64,000 nt of DNA, from NCBI GenBank assembly GCA_024741835.1, contig JAENRP010000224.1, forward strand, positions 1-64,000. Reading direction: 5' to 3'. A model generated the notes under the pieces. That model saw only the letters and a program-made list of their open reading frames with translations. It was not told the origin of the DNA and searched no databases. Position 1 is the stretch's first letter. Each line of letters starts with the position of its first letter. Positions 1 through 10,500 of this stretch are shown here, piece by piece. The position numbers were made by a program, and so were the translations under genes. The stretch is from Diplocarpon mali (lineage: Eukaryota; Ascomycota; Leotiomycetes; Helotiales; Drepanopezizaceae).

Positions 1-297
1 TTATAGATCGCCTAAGTTCTAAAAGATATAGGTTTCGCTAAGTATATTAGATAAGATAGGAACTGTATTAATCTTTAAGTAGATAATATAAGGGCGATTG
101 CACTTATAAAGAATCCATACTTATATAAGCGATCGAAATATATCGATATTACCTACTACTTTATCTGCAACCTTATTATAAAGAATAAGTTATTAATCAC
201 CTATATCCTAACCAATCGAATAGTAGCAAATGGATTTATAAAGCTATTAGAGATAGTTGCAAAGTTCAAAGCGTTTAAAGATATACTAGGGTTATAA
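1..297 (+). mobile_element. RIP-degraded Ty1/copia pol, C-terminal end
   Basis: One plus-strand frame from about 142 to the stop at 295-297 reads YIDITYYFICNLI, then ITYILTNRIVANGFIKLLE and FKAFKDILGL. This matches the conserved C-terminus of copia RNase H (KHIDIRYHFIRDLI .. YIPT..MIADGLTKAL .. F..F...LGL). Asp-to-Asn and His-to-Tyr changes fit G-to-A and C-to-T transitions. The element is truncated by the window edge. Orientation is plus, the same as the copia fragment at the right end, but the two fragments need not be the same copy. Confidence 0.75.
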
Positions 298-327
298 AAG
301 ACAGTAGGGGCTTAGCAGGCTTAAGGA

Positions 328-475
328 CGACTCCTAGGCCCGCCCTGCGAGTTAAGTTATATAATCTTATAAAGGAAAGTTTTTAAATCGACTCCTAGGC
401 CTAGACCGCGAGTTAAGTCATATGGTCTTATAAAGGAATATCTTTTAGGAAATTTGACTCCCGGTCCTGCCTTAT
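328..475. repeat. short tandem repeat, period about 61 bp
   Basis: Copies start near 328 and 389 with CGACTCCTAGGCC and continue through GCGAGTTAAGT and CTTATAAAGGAA. A partial, more diverged third copy begins near 453 (TTGACTCCCGGTCCTG). The repeat lies just downstream of the copia pol stop, so it is probably part of the 3' untranslated region or LTR of that element. The copies differ mainly by transitions. Confidence 0.6.
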
Positions 476-754
476 AAGTAGGAATAGTAATTTCAATAGA
501 GGTTGCTATTAATTAATTGTTTTTAATTTAAAGAGATACTTAAGAGTTGGATTAGCGCAAAAGGATAATTATTATTTTCCTAACTGCAGGTCAATCGGAG
601 TAAGGTCTAAGTAAGGGTATTAAGATAGGTAATATAGCTATTACTCTAATATATTATCATATGACCCTATTGCTTAATCAGTAGGATATTAATATATATA
701 TAGCTATAGGGAAGAAAGGGGTAACCTTCCTTCCTTAACTCTTACTAATATATC
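476..754. other. AT-rich non-coding junction between two retroelements
   Basis: Very AT-rich, CpA-poor sequence with no readable frame. It separates the copia tail from the gypsy integrase relic and probably contains remnants of LTR or 5' pol sequence that RIP has made unreadable. Confidence 0.4.
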
Positions 755-1720
755 GACTATCGACCTCTAGAAGTTTCCTATACCTACTGCGCCGACTCAC
801 TTAAGCTCAATAGTATTAAGATTAAACTCTCTATAGCGTACTATAAGGAAACTAATAGCTAAACGGAGATTATAAACAAGTATATTAATTTAAAGCTACG
901 GCCTTTTATTAATTACTATTAAGATAATTAAAGTGAATTAATTCTATTAATAGATTATATGCAATCGACTCTCCTTTATATTTCAATTGGTATAACCCTA
1001 TATTAGCTTAGATATAGAGTTGCGCCTTAGATAAGTTGGGACTGGATCTTATTAAAAACGTCTAGCTTATAAGAGAAATTAAACTAAGCAAAGGCTAGGC
1101 TTATAATAAAAAGGATGCATATAGCTTAGGAAGTAGCGAAAGGTAATATAGAACGCGCTTAAGAGAAAATGCGTAAGTCTATAAATTAATATTAAAAGGA
1201 GATTGATTAGAAACCTAAAGATATAGTCTACCTTTTAATAAAAAATCTTAAGAACTACTGTTTTAATAGGAAACTGGCCAATTAATAAGATAGCCCTTTT
1301 AAGGTTCTTAAGAAGGTAGGTAATTTATATTAGATTAAGCTGCCTATAGGTTTTATAATATATAATATCTTTGCGCTAGAGCTACTATTTAAAGACCCGC
1401 AGAACCCTTTGCTAGGTTAGGAATAACCTTAGCCTATTATAGAAAAGATCGCTAAGTAAGAAGAATATAAAGTATTTAAGATATTAAGTATACGCTTATC
1501 TTAAGGGAAACTAGAGTACTAGGTTAAATGGACTAGTTCTAACTCTGATTTAGGTTAGTATCGCGTGTTAAATTTTATAAGGTCCTTATATAAGATTCGC
1601 GACTTTTATTAGGCTAATCCTATAAAGCTAGGACTACCTTAGAACCTATAAGCTTAGCTAAAGGCTTAGGAAAGCGGTATAGATGATTATAGTTATTTAA
1701 AAGATAATAGGCCAGATGCA
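755..1720 (+). mobile_element. RIP-degraded Ty3/gypsy integrase C-terminus with chromodomain
   Basis: One frame, broken only by TAA/TAG, reads the end of a gypsy integrase core (LSIAYYKETNS for LSTAYHPQTDG, then LRPFINYY and LLYISIGITLY). The GPY/F-like region follows (DIVYLLIKNLKNY, KLAN, PFKVLKKVGN). Last comes a chromodomain (GKLEY.VKWTSSNSDLG.YRVLNFI). Nearly all stops fall where Gln or Trp is expected, the signature of CpA-to-TpA change. The 5' part of pol is missing upstream. Confidence 0.85.
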
Positions 1721-2960
1721 AAACGGGTTAGCAAATAAATTTAAAAATATAAATAAAAAAAAAAAAAAAAAGGAGAAAAATAATAAAAATAATAATACTA
1801 GGCCTACTGCTTCCTTCCCTTATAACTCCTCTAACCCCTCTTCTTTTGCGCTAAAGGAGATAAGCTCCAACTCTATTCTAAAGCTAGAGCTCGCCTTTTA
1901 AATACGCCTCCGCTTAGAATAACCCTGACCTCCTTTTGCTACCGCTAGCGCCGCCCTATTAGCCGCCGCGCCTAACGCTACCCTTGCTACTATAAGCCCT
2001 CCTCCTCTTATAAAAGACTCTGCTACTATAGTAGTCCGCTTTACTAATATAGCAATAGACCTTAAGAGGCCTAGTATAGTTCGGCTGAATTGCTCTAACT
2101 TTATTAGCTAAGACTTAATAAGGTCGCTGCGCTCTTATTAGAAAGTCAGCGATCGATTTAATACTAATTTAAGTTTAACTTATAGCAACTATCGCCTAGA
2201 CCCCCTTTAGCTAGCTTACTATAGCCTTAGCTATAGAGTAGAGCTCTGCAAGGCTAGTACGCTTAATTTAAAAGCGGCTAGTTAGAGCCTCTGCGCTAGC
2301 TACTAGCAGGAGGTTAATAAGGACCTAGGCGCGCTAGACCGCCTCCTAATAGAGCATCTCGCAGTTTCCTATTAAAACCGCTTAAGTATTATTATCGTTG
2401 TTATTGCTGCTGTTATCCTCCTCTTGCTGCTAGGCAGCCTCCTCCTGCTACTCCTCAAGGGCCGCGGATAGCGCCGCGAACTCCTTACTAATATAAGAGG
2501 GAAGCTGTAAATAAGTATTAAGGTGATTAGAACTTTAGACTCGATTTAGGGTACTTATAGGGATGCACTCTGCCTTTTGCTCCTAGCATTAATAGCACTT
2601 CTTACTATATTCTAATTTAAACTCGCACTTATGCGTAATATCGCGCATAAGGCGCCGCACGCACTAGTAATAATAAACGCAGTAGGCTACTGCAAAGGCG
2701 CCTGATAGCAGGGGAATTAGCACTACGCGTATTAGACGCGATTCGACCCTAGACTAGGGCAAACTTACTTATAATAGTTAATAGTAGTAGTAGTAATTGT
2801 TTTTACTATTATATATTAACCTTGCGCTATAGTAGTAAGAGTAGAGGACCTATGCAGTTATATATGATTATTATATTAAGGAAGGAAGATCCTATAGGAG
2901 GAAAAACAAATTTAAGTATATAACGCGACTTGCGCTAAATTAAATATAGAATAGTACCGT
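1721..2960 (-). mobile_element. degenerate antisense Cys-rich ORF inside the gypsy element
   Basis: Read on the minus strand, about 2560-2700 gives CVRRLMRDITHKCEF, then KKCY.C.EQKAECIPI. This Cys-spaced pattern resembles proteins often found in fungal repeats (C..RLA.DP...C.F...KC..C......C.P). Downstream in the same frame is an acidic Gln/Glu/Asn low-complexity tract (about 2390-2450). The stops sit at Trp/Gln positions, as in the flanking pol. It lies between pol and a polypurine tract at 3037-3049, so it appears to belong to the gypsy element in antisense. The function is unknown. A 17-base poly(A) run lies near 1756-1772. Confidence 0.45.
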
Positions 2961-3036
2961 TTGTATAATAATGCGCTAAGTACGTTACTATACGAAAATC
3001 ATCTCAACCTACTAACGCTTATAGGCAAGCGTTCTC

Positions 3037-3049
3037 AAAGGGGGGAGGT
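3037..3049 (+). other. candidate polypurine tract of the gypsy element
   Basis: AAAGGGGGGAGGTAG is the only long purine-G tract in this AT-rich region and is followed directly by TATAATAGC. That could be a RIP-altered TGTAATAGC start of a 3' LTR. A polypurine tract just before the 3' LTR primes plus-strand synthesis in LTR retrotransposons. No second LTR copy is visible to confirm the boundary. Confidence 0.45.
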
Positions 3050-3499
3050 AGTATAATAGCTATACCTTTACTTAGTGCAATTACTTAAGAGTATAGCGTT
3101 TTAAGGTTTTGCAATCTCGATTCGATATAAGGTTTTTTCGAATTGACCCTAAAGGTATAAAAGGATATTCCTATATAATATTATATAAACGGATAAAGAG
3201 CCTTAAGCTGCTTATATATATAAGGAAGAAGGGCTCTCCCCTAAGGAGGGCTCCCTAACTTCTTCGTTTCCTTTGTATTAGACCTATAGAATACGCCTTT
3301 TGCACCACTTCTTGCTCCTATACTTGATCTCGCACTTTGGCGGTTCTATATCGTTACAAGAGCTACTTCCTAGGATTGAATAGGCAAAGCTTAAACTATC
3401 ATTTAAGAAGATAGAGCTATTCGTTATAGAGGCTCTAGTACTTAGCATCTCATATAAAGTTGGAAGGAAACTAATCACTAAACTTAAAAGGTGTGAGAA
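3050..3499. other. probable 3' LTR and element junction
   Basis: AT-rich sequence without coding potential; it contains a repeated ATATATA/AAGGAAGAAGGGCTCTCCCC stretch near 3210-3245. It starts right after the polypurine tract and ends where readable reverse-transcriptase sequence of a second gypsy fragment begins, so it likely holds a 3' LTR plus a truncated second element. The LTR end is not defined. Confidence 0.35.
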
Positions 3500-5760
3500 G
3501 ATACGCAACTAGCCTATTCCTATCGATAACTTATTAGTACGAGCTTTCCTAAGAGCAGTAGGACTTATTAAGCGATAGGTGAAAAACTTTACTAAGATTA
3601 AGAGACCCCTTATATCACTTATAGGAAATGTGGAGTTTAATTAGGGTAATAGAGAACAAGCTGCGTTCCAAATCATAAAGGAGAAGTATGCAATAGCTAT
3701 TAAGCTTTAAGGATAGGATTTTCACTTACTTATACAACTATACTTAGATGCCAGCCTATACGGCGCCGGGTGTATTATCACTTAAATAATTCCTAGAAAG
3801 CCAAAGGGCGGAATTGAGGTTCCTCTACTATATAACGCCTTTACATTCAGCCTTACTTAAAGAAACTACAGAGTCTATAAGAGGGAGTTGTATACAATTG
3901 CAGAGTTTGCATAACAATATAAGCATATACTCTAAGGAACTGATATATCTACTATCCTTACTAATTATAAGCCACTAACGTTCTTCTTAAAGTCATTTGC
4001 ACTTGATAGGATTTACTTTAGATAGGCAGCTAAGCTTTGCTATCTAAACGTTCAAATAGAGTATATACCTGGTCCTTAGAATGTAATCGCAGACGCTCTA
4101 TTAAGGACGATCTTCCTTAATTCAACTAATGCTTAGGGAATTCCCTCTATCTCCAAGCTAAGAATAATAAATTATATAAATAGGGAGCCTAGATAGATTT
4201 AGAAGGATGGAAAGCAAGGCTATAAGTAGCTACTCGAATCAATCGGCCACCCTCTTTACAAATACGAGTTATCAAAGTTGTTTAGAATAGTTAATTTGGA
4301 ATCATCTCTAGCTAATCTTAACCTAAGAGCTTATATAGACTTCTCTATAGACAAGCGAATACTTAAGGCAAACTTAAGAAGCGCTATCATAGCTGAGAAC
4401 GAGTTATATAATAGTCTAATACCTCTATACCCTTAATATAAATCTTTATTATAGTATAAAGATATGGCTAGGTATCTTATAATAGGTTGCTTCCCGAATA
4501 CCTATATTACTAAGGTATATAACGCCGCCTTCCTTCGAAAAGTGTCCAAATACTTAACTAGGTAAAACAGCGACTTATACTACCGATTCCATAATATTAA
4601 GAAGCTTTATATTATATAAGCTAATATCTTACGAGTGCTATTCAAAGCATATGATAACTTAGGCCACTTTTTAAAGAACATCACTTGCAAGAGGCTATAA
4701 GACTACTACTGGCCTAGATTAGTAGAAGACGTAGCAGACTATATACTTAAGTGCCTTATATATGCTCGATTTAAAACAGCTATTAGATCACAGACTCTAG
4801 CTCAAGTTGCTATTAATGCACTAATGGAGCTCATCGGTCTCGATTTCATAAGTCCCTTCCCTAAGTTCAAGACTATCAAACTCTAGTACATTCTTATTAC
4901 TATAGATTACTTTACTCAATTCATCTAAACTAAAGCTATTATAACCCTAGACTCTGCTACTATTATATCCTTTTTAAAGAGCATATTCTCGATCTATAGG
5001 ATTCCAATTAGAGCATATATAGACCTTAGATCTCATTTCTCTAAGATAACCTAGAAGTTCGCCGAATCATATAGCGTTATATAGGCCAATTCTCCTTCTT
5101 ATGCGAAAATGGCTATTGGTATAATTGAGAAGGCCAATGATATACTCTAGCGAGTACTTAAGAAGAAGTGTATTAATCCTGCGATATAGCCAGATCATCT
5201 GGAGGAGAGTGTATTCGATACGAATCGACGGTATATCGCTCATTTGCACTATTCGCCATTTGAGATCATATTTGGCTACGAACTTATAGGCACTCTTAAA
5301 GCTGTCTTTCCAATTGCACTAAGATAAAGTATAATTGCTTTATTGAGAGCAAATTGCACTTCTATATATCCTATAGAGGAAGAGCATAGGAATTGCGTTA
5401 TTAACTTTATAGTCCGGAGAATACAGCTACGAAGATAAGCCTAGGAAGACTCTGATTTTTCTAAAGATAAGACAGCTTAAAGATACGATCTAGGAGTTAG
5501 ATTATTCTACCAGTTCTCGCTAGGCGACCTCGTCATGCTATATGACTACAAAGAATCAGGAAAGAAGCTAAGAGCTTTATAAAGAGGGCCTTTTATTATC
5601 ATTAGCCTTTCAGGAGATATAGGGAAGTCTTACATATTACAATAAATCGATGGCACTATTATTAAGAGGTACAACTTCCATAGGAATGACCTTAAGCCTT
5701 TTAGACTACGCGAAGGCCATATCATTATAGGAAGAGAGGCGCCTATACCTATCTACTAAA
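3500..5760 (+). mobile_element. RIP-degraded Ty3/gypsy RT thumb, RNase H and integrase
   Basis: A single plus frame is readable over about 2.2 kb. It shows the RT thumb (FLRAVGLIKR.VKNFTKI, about 3545), then RNase H (LYLDASLYGAGCIIT near 3745; VEYIPGP.NVIADAL-like near 4060). The integrase zinc-binding domain follows (AYDNLGHFLKN .. CLICARFK, about 4650-4770), then the integrase core (LIGLDFISPFPKFKTIKL near 4830) and C-terminal segment (GDLVMLYDYKESGKKLRAL). Stops are almost only TAA/TAG at Gln/Trp positions and there is no obvious frameshift. The fingers/palm of RT and gag are absent, so the copy is 5'-truncated. Confidence 0.88.
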
Positions 5761-6240
5761 ATATACGCTATAGAGCTAGCTCTTATAAAGATAAAGGGTA
5801 GGTCAAGAGTACCTATCAAAAATCAGGAGGAAAACTATAACTTACTAATTGGCTTCTATTATTGCTCTCTAGAGTTTCGCAGATGATAAAGGGAGTAAAA
5901 GATATGGACTACTAGCGTGGAGTAGTTAGCAGATGCCTTAGGCATAAGCCTACCATATATATAATTACTTTTTATAGTACAACTCCTCCTAAGAAATACA
6001 ACCTTGCTTCTCAGAACCAACCACCTCCCTTGCTTCCCACATTTTCTCCTGCTAGTCTAGAATAATAGCTTCGGTAATCGAGAATTCCAAGACAAGCCCT
6101 TTACCAGCCTTGCCAACCTCGTGCTTACAACAACACTTGTTGCGAATGGTTGAAGCAGATTGACGGGCGCCACAAATACCACCGAATCACACAACAGATC
6201 CCTAGATCCCACCACTTTCACCGAGATCTTCGCTCTCAGC
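5761..6240. other. right edge of the RIP-degraded block and upstream region of the next gene
   Basis: Base composition changes near 5950-6000 from AT-rich, CpA-poor sequence to normal gene-like sequence. The last 240 bases should hold the promoter and 5' leader of the Mmtag-domain gene. No TATA box or other element stands out. Confidence 0.5.
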
Positions 6241-7098
6241 ATGGATCTCTTGTCATCCATTCGAAAAGAAGGATCGCGAGGTGGCGTAAACTTCTCCTGG
6301 GACGATGTTCAGACCTCCCAGCACCGCGAAAACTACCTCGGACACTCACTGATGGCGCCCGTGGGAAGATGGCAAAAGAACAGAGACCTGAGTTGGTACG
6401 CGAAAGGTGATGATGGGAAGGGCGAGAACGGGGAGACGGCCGAAGAGAGAAGGGCCAGGGAAAGAAAGGCAGAAATCAAGAGAATCAAGGAAGCCGAGGA
6501 AGATGCTCTTGCGAGGGCTTTGGGTCTACCAGTTGCAGAGAGAGGCACGGGCAGCAATTCCATTAGCGTTGGGGAAGTTCATCGAGCTGTGAAGGAGGCG
6601 GGTATAGGAGAGGACGACGGTGATGTAGGTTTCGGAAAGGGTAAGAGTTTTGGTGGCTTTGTTGGAAGCGCCGAAGAAGGGGATCGAATGGAAGGAAACA
6701 TTCGCCAACTGAATGAGGGCGGCTTGTCCGGGAGAGGGGCGGAGAAACAGGCCGGAGAGAAGGATAGCAGGAAGAGAGTGGCCCGAAGCCACAGTCGCGA
6801 GAGGACACACAGACATCGACATCGATCCAGGAGTGGCGAGAGGAATCATAGACCGAGAAGCCGGGATAGATACAGAGAAAGGCGACCCCGCGAAGAGCGC
6901 GAGGAGAGGAGGCCTAGAGATAGAAGTGTCGAGAGAAAAGAGCGGAGACATCGAAGTAGAAGCCCAGACAGGGCAAGAGGCAGACCGGACCGACAAGAAC
7001 GCAGGGATCGAGAGAAGCCCAGAAGAAACCGGACTCCAGAAAGAACTGGGAGAAGTTGGTCGCCCATGCCTCGGGAGTACAGAAGGAGAGGCGAATAA
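6241..7098 (+). CDS. Mmtag-domain RS-rich nuclear protein
   Basis: 285 aa, single exon. The N-terminus (residues 1-65) matches the Mmtag domain of the multiple-myeloma-tumour-associated protein 2 family: [38 protein letters not shown] charged Lys/Arg/Glu helix follows (about 75-100). From about residue 180 the protein is an Arg/Ser/Glu-rich tail with RSRS and RDRS repeats like those of splicing-associated factors. The family is poorly understood; nuclear location and an RNA-processing link are inferred from the RS tail. ATG at 6241 was chosen because the domain starts right after it and the in-frame extension upstream lacks an ATG. The gene lies only about 270 bp from RIP-degraded transposon sequence yet shows no damage. 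Confidence 0.88.
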   Translation: MDLLSSIRKEGSRGGVNFSWDDVQTSQHRENYLGHSLMAPVGRWQKNRDLSWYAKGDDGKGENGETAEERRARERKAEIKRIKEAEEDALARALGLPVAERGTGSNSISVGEVHRAVKEAGIGEDDGDVGFGKGKSFGGFVGSAEEGDRMEGNIRQLNEGGLSGRGAEKQAGEKDSRKRVARSHSRERTHRHRHRSRSGERNHRPRSRDRYRERRPREEREERRPRDRSVERKERRHRSRSPDRARGRPDRQERRDREKPRRNRTPERTGRSWSPMPREYRRRGE

Positions 7099-7599
7099 TC
7101 TGCTGTTGTGTATCACATATCTTGGGCTGAGCGAAGGCGTTTGGGCTGGATATACAAATGTGAAATGGATACCAGACGGTTGTGGTGGCGTTGCCCAGGA
7201 TCCCACCTCTTTACTCATAATGTACTGGAATCAGTTCGCGTGTCATAATATGTTTGAACTCCGAAAGGCATCCCCAGATTCTGTAGACAACACCTCTGCC
7301 GTTTAAATGGGATTACTGGTCAATTTTCTCAACTTTTTTGAGGAGTTGACTTTCGGTTCATTAACTACCTACGCGTCTCCCTGTTCTCCGAGCCAAAAGT
7401 TTCGTAGCCTTCTTCAGCCTCGAGCTAGTACTCGATATCGCCCCCATCAACAATCTAATATCACCACATCTAGGTTTAAATCTTACCAATATCTCTACGA
7501 CAGTTCCGCAATGCTACAGTAGTTATATGTCAATCCGGAAAAGTGTCTGGGTCAGTATACGATACAGGAGGAACTGGGCATCATCATCCCGCCACGACG
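7099..7599. other. intergenic region, promoter of the GHKL gene
   Basis: About 500 bases with no convincing coding frame. It holds the 3' region of the Mmtag gene and the promoter and leader of the following gene. No recognisable regulatory element was seen. Confidence 0.5.
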
Positions 7600-10500
7600 A
7601 TGGACTTCACGAAGCTCAGAGCAACAGCTCTGAAGGACGGAGACGACGAGGAGGCCGTCACAGTCAATACTCGTGCATTGATAGACAAAGTTCTCGCACG
7701 CTACTCGGGGGAATGGACTACACTGCGAGAGCTTATCCAAAACGCCGCCGATGCACAGGCTGCAACTGTGACAATCAAGTTCGAGACTTTGCCTTCCGCC
7801 TCCGTTCCTCTTTCGAATACCACGAGCCAGTCAGAAGTACTGAAGCATGTACTCTTGCATCACACATTAAGGCGGCTACTGGTTACGAATGATGGCCAGC
7901 CATTTGGGGTCAACGACTGGTCGAGGCTGAAGAGGATAGCTGAGGGAAACCCAGACGAGACGAAGATTGGGGCTTTCGGTGTTGGGTTTTATAGCGTCTT
8001 TGCAGACTGTGAAGAACCTTTCGTGAGCTCAGGAAACGAAGCTATGGCATTCTACTGGAAGGCCAACTCGTTATTTACCAAAAGACTGCAACTGCCACCC
8101 GCAGAGAGCAACCCAAACACCAGTTTCGTTCTCGATTACCGGAACTGTACCACTCCAATGCCAAACCTCCTATCTATATCTCAGTTTCTTGCTACGAGTT
8201 TGACTTTTGTTGCATTGCAAAGGCTCGAGCTGCAGGTGGACGACTGGACAATCATCAGGTTGGAGAAGAAAGCGGCTCCGAGTATTGATGTACCTATTGC
8301 AAGAGACGTGGAAACCAAGACCAAAGAAGGTCTGATGCAAGTACAAAGTATGAAGCGAGAAAGTGTACAAATGGACGCCATGTTTATGAATGTTGTTGGC
8401 TGGAAACCATCCATCACTGCCTCGATATCAAAACCTGGCTACGAAAGTTCCTATGGGAGCTCTTCTGATGTACCATCGATACGATCATTCTTCTCAAGAT
8501 TGACTGCCAGCACTAGTCATGCCCAGCTCAAGACTAAGGCCATGAAGGAGGAAAAGGCTCTTCAAAACATCGTGCTTGAGGATCTGACTGCGATAACGAC
8601 TGCGAATGTCTTCCTGAGAGTGACTACCGCTGCTGTCAAAACGTCGGTATCTGGCAATTTTGCTGTAGAGCTTGAGCGTGCTACCAAGAAGCCACCTCCG
8701 AAAACCACCAAGCTTGCCATACTTACTTCCTCTTATGATGAAACGGCAGCTTCCTCTAAAGACAACCTCGTGGCCAAAGGTGTAGACGTCTTCTCCTCGG
8801 TACTTCCAGGGAAGAAGCCGGGGGGTCGAATCTTCATTGGGTTTCCTACCCATCAAACTACTGGAGCGGGAATGCATCTTTCTGCACCGTCTGTGATTCC
8901 TACCGTCGAGCGAGAGTCTATAGATCTCAATGCTAGATGGGTCAGAACATGGAATCAGGAAATGCTTCGGGTCGCAGGTATCATGGCTAGACTTGCCTTC
9001 ACGAATGAGATGGCTGATCTTTCAAGCAAGATAAAGCGTGCCACAGAGCTTGCTGGCCATGGTACAAAGGTTTCGAAGGACGAGATTGCACAGTTCATGC
9101 CTGAAGCTCTGCATACGCTGAAAAGCTTTACTTTTGCAGAGTCAACGCCAAGTTCTCAAGTATCCCAACTCATTGAAGAAGCTTTCTGGACAGCCTACAA
9201 GAAGCCTTCTATTGAGATCTACAGTTCTCGTGGTGTACTGCCCACCACTAGAGTTAGATTGGCGACGGAAGATCTCAGTGGGTTTGTCGAAGGAATCCCG
9301 GTCGTCCCGGTAGCAGTAGCTGAAGGAAGCTTTGTGAATAAGCTCAAGGACTTTGGGCTCATCACAGAGATTACATTCAGCGACGTCAAGCAAGAGTTGG
9401 AGGCCAAGGCCTTGACTAAGGAGCAGCTTGTCCAGTTCATTAGCTGGGCCGGAAAAAAAGCCATCACTGGAGATATGGACAGATCCACAGTGCACACCCT
9501 AATGGAAGTCGCTGTTGCGATGACTGGGGAAGCTGAGTGTTCAGGCGATGTCATTGCGATGGGTACCATCACGAACTATTTGAGCGTTAGCAAGATCCCA
9601 GCCGAGTTTCCTATGCCACCAACAACAATCCCTTTCCAATTTACTCGGACATTATCTATCAATGAACTCCAAGCTCTTGGTTGGGAGCCGCTGGAGATTG
9701 TACCTTGGCTTCGCTTTCTCATTGAGACCAATTCTCACAGACCTGCGAACCAAAATTTGACAACAAGTATAGCTTTCGCAGCTAGCGTACTACAGGTGTT
9801 GTCGAAGGCATGGGATGGATTGAGCCCAGGTTCTAAGACCACAGTCGCTGGTCTTCTTCAGCCCCTGGCGATCATCCCAACGAAGGCTGGCATGAAGAAA
9901 CCAAGGGAATCATTCTTCGCAAGTGTCAAGCTTTTTGATGACCTTCCCACGGTCACCTCGTGTCCCGGCGTGAAAGAGAAATTCTTCGCGGCCATCGGTG
10001 TGAGAAAGACTGTCGATTTGGAGACGATTTTTGCCCGCTTACTCGCACCTACTCCCGCTGCCAGATCAGGAGAGACGGTAATGAACTATAGACACATGGA
10101 TGTCATAAAGTACCTTGCATCTGTCAGAGAGGATATTCCCAAGGAAGACATTCAGCGATTGAAGAAATCCCAGATTTGCCCGGCGGAGGCGGGACCCAAA
10201 GGCATGGAACCTACTGTAGGTAGTGCGAAATTATACCGAGTCTCGGAACTTTTCGAGCCGAAAGATTCTTTGCGAGAATTGAGATTACCCATAATACAGT
10301 GGCCAGGACCGCCAGGGAGTTTTCGACCAGCCAGCGTAGAAGGTCGATTTTTATCGTCCCTTGGACTACGAACTCAGCCTTCTGTTTCTGAGCTCATTGA
10401 TCTGATGGCCTCGGATGACCCAGATATGAGATCCAAGTCGATGTCCTACTTTGTGTCGAATCACCACCTGAACAACTACGGGCAATTTGACCTTCATCAG

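Noticed and set aside
1716..1901. 61-codon plus-strand ORF with a Lys run
   Set aside because: It reads through a poly(A) tract after the gypsy chromodomain and has no family features.
2380..2460. Hydrophobic 24-residue plus-strand segment that could be a transmembrane helix of an env-like ORF in the gypsy element
   Set aside because: The same DNA on the minus strand is an acidic Glu/Asn/Gln tract in frame with a Cys motif; the hydrophobic reading is probably its antisense shadow.
6526..7218. 230-codon minus-strand ORF
   Set aside because: Antisense of the Arg/Ser-rich Mmtag gene; the open frame comes from the codon bias of the RS repeats.
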